DNA of 64,000 nucleotides from a virus. Positions 28,701-37,700 of this stretch are shown piece after piece (position 1 is the first letter of the stretch; each line of letters starts with the position of its first letter). Location of the stretch: the IMG/VR virus record IMGVR_UViG_3300010354_000084, positions 1 to 64,000 of that record. The stretch is one strand, 5' to 3'. Below the pieces are notes generated by a model, which ran no database searches, had not been told where the DNA came from, and saw only the letters and a list, made by a program, of their open reading frames with translations. The position numbers and the translations under genes are program-made.

Positions 28701-31700
28701 AATTTGGTATTGGGGAAACTAAGTGCCGTAGAGATATTGGTTACATTATTGATTCTGTAGCAAAAGATCTTGCTGATGGCGGAAATTGGAGATCTGTAAC
28801 TGCTGCTAGATATTATTTCACTGAAGGTCAACCAATTTCAAATGGTTTGGTTGGTGAAGAAGCAGCTTCTATTGTTGCTTTTAATAAAGCAAAAGATTTA
28901 ATGATTTCTGCTATCACAAATCAATTAAATTATCATGATCTTTCTATTAGTATAGATCCAGAGAGATTATCAAACCTCGACAAATATTCATGTGCTAATG
29001 TTCAGTCAACTATTACAAATTTAGTATCAATCATCACTACAATAATTGATGATGGTAACCTAAATTCATTGAATGGTATTACTGTTACCAAAGGATCTTA
29101 TTCAACGAATGAAAGAAAGTGTGTAAGAGATATCAAATATATGATTGATGCTGTCATTAATGACATCACTTTAAATGATTCAAATAAAAACAGTATTAAT
29201 TATGCTAATTTCTACAAGCAACAAAATGGTAATATTAAATTAATTGATAGTCAATTAATTCAGTCTGTTGCTGCTTTTAGAAAGACTAGAGATCTCTGTG
29301 TTCTTGCTATGAGAAATTGGACAGAGTTCCCACAAAAACAATTATATAATAAGAAATACACAGATTTGAATTACATTAGAGATGAATTTGTAATTGTAGA
29401 TGATGAAACGCCATACTGTTCTAATGTGGCATCGGCAATTACTTCTAGATTTGATTTGATTATTAACATTTTAACTGGAGATGCTGATAATGAATACTTA
29501 GATACTGCCAATCAAATTGCTATTAATGAAAACTTTATTATTGAGGAATCACTCGCTGCTGGCGAAGTCGCTTTCCCGAATACCACAATTCCAAATATTA
29601 CTAAGTGTAAGAGGGATTTAAGATTTATTCTTCGTGCTATTCAACGTGATGTAATTTTAGGAGGAACTGTAGGAATTATTAGAGCTGCCGATTCTTATTT
29701 AACTGGCGCTAATTCAGGTGTAGATTTTGTTGGAGATCAATTAGGAAAAACTCTACACATTTATGAATATGCTAAGCATATGGCAATTGCTGCTACAAGA
29801 AATTGGCATTTTGAAATACAAAATTGCGCAACTTCTGGTGGTTTTGCTACTGTATCAGTTCCAAATACTGATGGAATAGTTATTGGAATGAGAGTATCTG
29901 CTAATCAATTCAGATATACTGATTACACCCCAAATGCTTATGCTCACGTAATTGGAATTGACAGAGAAGATAATATAATTACCTTAGATCAAGTAGCAAA
30001 TGTAACTACAACTACAGCAAAACTGTACTTCACTTTCAGTGAAGTTGGTGCTCCTTGGTTCGATGCTGCTAATAGTATTTCTGCCAACAAGACTTTTATT
30101 GCTCAAGAAGCTGTAGGATATATTGAAGATATCTATCCATATTTAACTACATTGAATGCCTCGCCAGGATATACTGAATTAGTATCAGATTATGATAATG
30201 CTACGTGTCAGCGAGATATCGGATATGTTTTAGATGCTTTCATTCATGATTTAAGATTTGGAGGAAACTCAGAAACAATTAGAGCAGCAGAATATTACCG
30301 AGATGCTTCTGGTCACTTAGATTATATTGGTAATCAGTTAATTCAAAGTCTAGAGACATTTGAAAAAGTAAAGGATTTAGCAATTCTTTCTATAAGAAAT
30401 TGGAAGACTGGTTCTAGCACAACATATACCAAAGAATATGCTACAGCAAATTATGTAGTAAATAATGATCTTTTAGATGATCCATCTGGTTATCCAGAAT
30501 GTGCTTTCGTTGAATCTTCTATTGAATCACTGTTTGAACAATTTATTGATGTACTAACAAATAATTCTGGTGGCACTAAGATTGATGCTGCTAGATTAAT
30601 CGCTAGAAATTTTGTATATATTGCTGAAGAAGCATTAGGTGCTGCTAACAATCAATATCCTTTAATTAACATACCAGATGAAACTAAGTGTAAGAGAGAT
30701 ATTCAGTTAGTATTAACAGCGATTATTAAAGATATAATTACTGGAGGAAACTCTGGAATTCTACAGGCAACAGAAGCTTACTTAACACCAGTGGGAGCTG
30801 TAACATTCATTAATGATGAATTACAAAAGAGTCAGTATGCTTTTGAATATGCTAAGAATTTAGCAAAATTAGCAATTACAAATAACTTACCAGCAGGAAC
30901 ATATACTCTAGAAACTCCTTATACAGATCTTTCTATTTTACCAGATCCTATTACAAATGATAATACTGATCCAGATTCTTGTGCTAATATTCAAAGCACT
31001 ATAGAATCTATCTGGGCAATTTTAGATAGTGTTTTAACTCAATCTGGTGCTCCATTACCATCTCCAAATTATGGTATTCAATATAATGTTATTAAATATT
31101 ATCCACAAAACTTCCCTGGAAAGTTTGCTGGAACATACTTTAAAGGATTACAACGTGCTTCTACAGATGAATTTATCACTGAAGATACTTCATATCCAGA
31201 ATGTTCAACTGTTGTAACCACTCTAATAAATTTATTTGCTATTTTATCTTCTACATTAAATGGCAATCCTTTACCAGAAGTCACAAACGATAATCCATTC
31301 ACACCTACATTAAACCAAGGTACTCTTTATAACCCAACAGTTATACAAGGTTCTGGAACTATGACTGATGCTGGTAATAGACCAGTAATTCGTGGCAGAA
31401 TGATTAATGCTAATGATGTAATTGAAGTATCTCCTTATATCCAAAACTGTTCTATTATTTCATTCTTAGGTGGCGGTGGATGTGAGGTTGATGGTTCTAA
31501 GATCAAGCAAATTAACGTACCTCGTCCTGGATTAGACGAGAATGGTAAATCTATTTTAGCACCTCAGGGTAAATCAATGGTTGCTAATGCGTTTACCATT
31601 ATTTCTCAAGGGGGTACTGGTTACTTAGTTAAAGAAGATGGTTACTGTCAGCTTGTGTCTGTGTTCTGTATCTTCTGTCAAGATGGTATTCTTGCTGAGA

Positions 31701-34700
31701 CTGGTGGATATGCTTCTGTAACTAACTCTGCTTCAAACTTTGGTACATATGCTTTACGTGCCACTGGTTATAGAAGAGAACCATATTCTTTCGATATTGG
31801 AACCATTGGAGAAATTGGTGTTAGTTCTGCTGGTAAAACAATATTTAAACTTAATGGTTTAGGAAGAAAACCACAAGAAAACTTTATTATGAAAATTGAT
31901 GGATATCAGAATGTCGTTTCTGATATCGAATATTTTGTTACCGTAGTATCACAAACAACAGTTGGTGGTACAGGAGAAGTTTCTTCTCGAATTGAATTAA
32001 ATGATGCTATTTTAGTTAAAAATATATCTTCAGGGTTAACTGTAAATCTGAACACTTCCGAATTAATTGGCAAGACTGTAAGATTATTCAGACCATCTAT
32101 TATTAACTCATCTGGTCATTCATTTGAATATATTGGTTCTGGTATTAATTATTATGGTCTACCAGAAAATGGTGGTCAGAAAAAAGAAGATAACGAACAA
32201 GTATCTCAAAGATATGGTAGAGTTTATGCTTCAGGTACTGATGAAGCGGGAGACTTCAAAGTAGGTCGTACAGTGAAGATGGAAAACCGTACAGGTAACA
32301 TCTACTTCACTGGTCAGGTATCAATTTCTGAGATTGAATTCTTACGTATTCGTGGTGGTGATCTTATAGTTACTGGTTTTGATCAATCACCAACCTTAGG
32401 TGGTGCTGCTGCTACAAATCAAAAACTACCTACACAAAAAGCAGTTCGAGATTTTGTAACAAATAACCTTGGTCCTTTCTTCAATAAACCATATTCAACC
32501 AACCCAGTACCAAATGCTCTGGTAGAACTTGGAAATGATGGTAAGATTAACTTAGATCAAATTCCTCCCATCAGACCATTCAAAGTTTATACAGTTGCTA
32601 ATAGCACAGAAAGATTAGCATTAGAAGGTTTAAATTCTGGTGATATTGCTGTTCAGGTAACTAGATTAAATGATGTTGTTAGTTATACTGATGTAGATGT
32701 AGCGAATAATAAAATCTATACACCAAAAACTGGATTTAGTAGTGGTCAAATTGTAAGTATCACAAATGTTACTGGTGATCCTATACTTACTGATGGTGGA
32801 CCTGTAACTAGTGGAAATTTTTATTATATTATTGTATTAGAAAATAATTACATTCAATTAGCATCTTCTCCAGAAAATGTTATTAATGAAATTCCATTAG
32901 TAATTACAGATGAAGGAAATGGAAACACTTCTATTGAGATTGCTACAGGAACTGTATCTTATATTTTGAACAATGATTCAGATTCTCAATTCTTAGCATA
33001 TGCTCCAGATTCCGATGTCACTTTCACAAATGGACAACTTGTAATTGGATCAGCAACTGGAGCAATCGGCACTGTAGACGATACTTTAGAAGGAACATTA
33101 TATTCAATTTCTGTAGTTTCGGGAGGAAACGTTTATTTAAATGAGTCTCCATCTATTATAATTTCTGCTCCAGATCTTCCAGGTGGTGTTCAAGCAACAG
33201 CCACAGCTGATGTAGTTGGTCTTAGAATTTCTTCTATTAAAATTACAGAAAAAGGAAGTGGGTATAGCACACCTCCAACAATTCAATCTTCTATTGGAGA
33301 AATTGCCTGGTCTTCTGGACAATCATATGACGTTGATGACTTAATTTATGTTGGAACTAATTTATATACGGTAACAATTTCTGGAACTTCTGGAAATTCT
33401 GCTTTTAGTGGACAGTCTGTTACTCCACAACCAGCAGATGGTGGAACTTGCTTCTACTCGTATGTTGGAGAAAGAGCTGAAATAATAGGATTTGTTGAGA
33501 GTAGAGTTTACATTAACATTGAAAATGCCACAAAATTTATTGATACGGACAATATTGAAGATCATTCAACTCCACAAAACACAGTTAATATTTCTAGAGT
33601 AGTTAATACTTCAAGTACGAATGAATTCAATTGGGTTCCATTGACTACTGCTTCTATTGATGCTTCCAGTATTTCTACAGGAACAATTTCCACTTCAAGA
33701 TTATCATTACCAAATAGTGGATCAGCAAACTCATTTACATTTTTAAGAGGTGACCAATCTTATAAACCAGTTGTACAAGGATTGAAATTACCAGAAACTA
33801 AATTCTTACAGAAAGTACTAATTACTTCTGAGAGTGGATTAAGTTATTTAACTTTCCCACTAACTAGTTTAATACAAACTGGACAGAGAGTTGAAGGTAA
33901 TGGCATTCCAGCGGATACAATTGTTAGTGATACAGTAACAATTTCTGGAAACACTAGGGTAATTTTAAGTTCTTTAATAACAAATACTATAACAAAAAAT
34001 AGTATTATTACTTTCTATAGAACAGAAACACCATTACAATTTGATTCCACCTTCACTAAAGGTGCTTATGCTGCTAATATTTTTATAGAAAATCCTGGTA
34101 ATTATTTCATATCTACTGGTTCTGGAAATAGTGGAGAAAATACTATTATTGTTGTTGATGGAACAGGAGTAATCTTAAATCAACAAGTAACTGGAACTGG
34201 TATAGGAACTAATGCTACTGTAACTGATGTTACATTTACAACTGGAACAGAAGCAATTATTACACTATCCACAAATAATACTTCTTCTATTACTAACCAA
34301 TCAATACAATTCGGCAGACCATTTACAACAGGAACATTCAACAATATTGAACTATTCGGTTCAAATACTGGATCTGGTGCTAAAGCTTCATTTACCATAC
34401 AGAATGGTTTAATTTCAAACGCAGTAATTACTGATGGTGGAATTGGGTATACTGAAGATTTCTTCATAAGTCCAATTCCAGGAGCACTTGGTACTGGCAC
34501 AGGTGCTATATTGAAAGTACTTGCTTCATCACAACAAACTTATTTCTCAAATATTGAAGTCGATATTAAGAGAGTAAATAACCAGACAACATCATTAGAT
34601 CCATATGGAACTGTAGGTGTTGCTAGATTCTTAAAATCTCAATTTAATTATGGACCAAATGGTGCTCTATCATTAAAAACTGGACCAGAATCTGGATTAG

Positions 34701-37700
34701 ATTCTGACTTATTAGATGGTAAGCAAGGAGCATTTTACCTAGATGCTTCAAACTTAGATTCTGGAACATTAAGATCAGATAGACTTTCTGGAACATATTC
34801 AATTGATATCACTGGTAAATCTGGTACTACTTCAAGACTCGAAACAAATACAGATTCTATTAATGCTATACCAGCACCTTCGGCTTATGCTTCTGGGTTA
34901 TCTTTAGCTCTAAGAATTTCGGAAAATTATAGATCTACAATATCTGACCGAACATTAGAAAATGAAGGTTCGAGAGTTACATTACTGACTGTAAGACCTT
35001 CTGGTATCGGCACCGATGCTGGTGGTGGTGGTCTTAAGCAGTTAGCATTTACTGATGGAACAGTAAACGTTGGTACAGGCGGTGGTGGTCCTAGTTCAGC
35101 AATTACTTCAGACGATGTTGTACCAAACCTTTATATTCGTGGTACTGGCAACATTATCCCAACAGATCCAACTAATGCTTGGTCTCCATGGTATAAAGTA
35201 TGGACATCTGGTAATGATGGCGTTAATTCTGGATTAGACGCTGATAAGCTACAATCAAAAGATCTTAAATGGTTTACTAATGGATTTAACATTGATGGTG
35301 GATCTATTAATGATAGTAGATTACAACCAATTTTAACTACTAAGAAATTCTTAGAATCTTTAACGACAGTAAGATACATCGATAAACCACATTATGAAAT
35401 TTATTTCTCTGGAAGACTTAACAACGGAGACTTGAATTTTGCTATTGGAAATACATATTCATTATATAATGACATTTTACAAGTTGTTGGTAATGTTACA
35501 TTAAAACAGATTGAACAGAAATTCCCAATTGAAACAATAAAATCTGAACTGAATTATGTTGTATTGACAGTACAATTAGATAGTGGTTCAATTGGATCTG
35601 CTACAAAGATTGGATATACTGGATTCGAGCAATCATGGAGTTCTTTGAGAATTTCTCCATTTGGAACTTACACATCATCTATTTTAGAAGATGATGGAAC
35701 TGGTGCTAGATTAATTCTTGGAAGAAATGATGGTAATAACGTTGCTAATAACACTCCAGCAAATGGATCTATAATTGATTTCCATTCCAGTGGGGCATTT
35801 AATGATTTTGATGTAAGAATTAAAGTAACTGGTGGTAACAGCAGCAATGGCAATGGTGCTCTAAACATCACTGGTAATGGATTTACTTACAATAATAATA
35901 CAGTATGGCATTCTGGAAATGACACTGATGATTCTGGTCTAAACGCTAATACCTTACAGGGCATTACAAGATTCCAGGTAATGAGATCTGATCAGGATAC
36001 TTCAACATCTGGCAACCTAACTGTTACTGGAACTTCAACTCTAAACAGTTTAGTCGTTATTAACGATGCTGCTCAATTAGCAGATAATACAATCATCGAC
36101 CCAGATAGCTATGCTAACAAGGTTGTTGCTGGTACTATCGCTGATGGCGGCGGTTTCTCTGCTCTAGGTATTGGTGGTCAGAATGGAACTGGTAAGTCAT
36201 GGGCTATTGGACATAATGGAACTTCATTGTTCTTTGCTATTGGAAATGGAAGTGCTGCTAATACTTTATCGTCTTGGGCAAAAGTAGATTCAGATAGAAC
36301 TATTAGATTATATGCTAAAGACAATAGTTCAATTTTCTTCACATCAGGAAATACCGATTATAGAATTTGGAATGAAAATAATGATGGTTCTGGATCTGGA
36401 TTAGATGCTGATTTACTTGATGATAAAGATTGGAATTCCAGAGATAAATCAATTCTAAGAAACTCTGGAGATCATATTGCTGGTGGTATTTACATTAATA
36501 ATGGTACTAAGTATCAGTCATCTAATTACGGTTTCTTACTTAAGCATTCTGATGCTACTGGTGTTTCTACTGGTGGTGGTGGAAGATTAGATATTGTATT
36601 TGGTAACGATGCTTCAAGATCGGCAGATAACGTTGTAAATACTTTAGCAACATTCTCCTTCGATAAGTCTGGTCAGTTAATTATTCCAGCTTCTACTGGA
36701 ACTGCTCCATTCTCAATTTCATCAACAACTAAAGTAACCAATCTAAATGCTGATTTACTTGACGATCAGACTGGTTCTTACTACACCAATATGGACAATG
36801 CTGATGCTGGGACTCTGGCAGCAGTACGTGGTGGCACTGGATTGAATTCATATTCTGTTGGCGATATTTTATATGCTACTGCCACAACTCCAACTCTAGG
36901 TAAGTTGACAATTGGTAGTGCCAATCAAATTCTAACTGTAAATTCTTCTTCTACTGCCCCTCAGTGGACAACTCCTTCAACTATCACTGTTGGATTTGCT
37001 ACTAATATTGGAATCACATCAGACACAGCAACAACATCTGCTTTAGCTGTAGGATTCTTTAGTACATCTAGTTCCACAGCACCAGTCAAGTATAGCACAG
37101 ATTCAACAAACGGATTAACATTTATTCCAAGTACAGGAACATTAAAAGCGTCAATTTTCTCGGGTGCTTTATCTGGTAATGCTACCAGTGCTACAAATGT
37201 TTCTGCTGGTGGTTCTGCTGGTTCTCTATTATATCAATCATCTCTCAACACTACAACAACACTTGGAATTGGAACAGCTGGACAAATTCTTGTTGTTAAC
37301 TCTACAGGAAATGCTCCTCAATGGACAACTCAAAGTGCTCTCACTGCTGGTAATATTGCTGGCGGCGCTCAGGGAGAGATTTTATATCAATCTGGTCCTG
37401 GATTAACAGGAAAACTTGCTGTCGGTACTGCTGGATTTATTCTATCTACGAATGGAAGTAATCAAAATCCTTCATGGATTTCTCAGTCTTCGATTACAGC
37501 GGGCAATATTAATGCTGGTACTACTGGTGATTTACTTTATCAATCTGCTTCTAGTAGCACTTCTAAATTAAATATTGGAACTGCTGGACAAGTTCTAGTT
37601 GTTAATGCTGGTGCTACCGCTCCTTCGTGGACTGACCAAAGCAATATAACTGCTGGCAATATTGCTTCAGTTGCTGGAGACAATTTCAAACTTCTCTACC

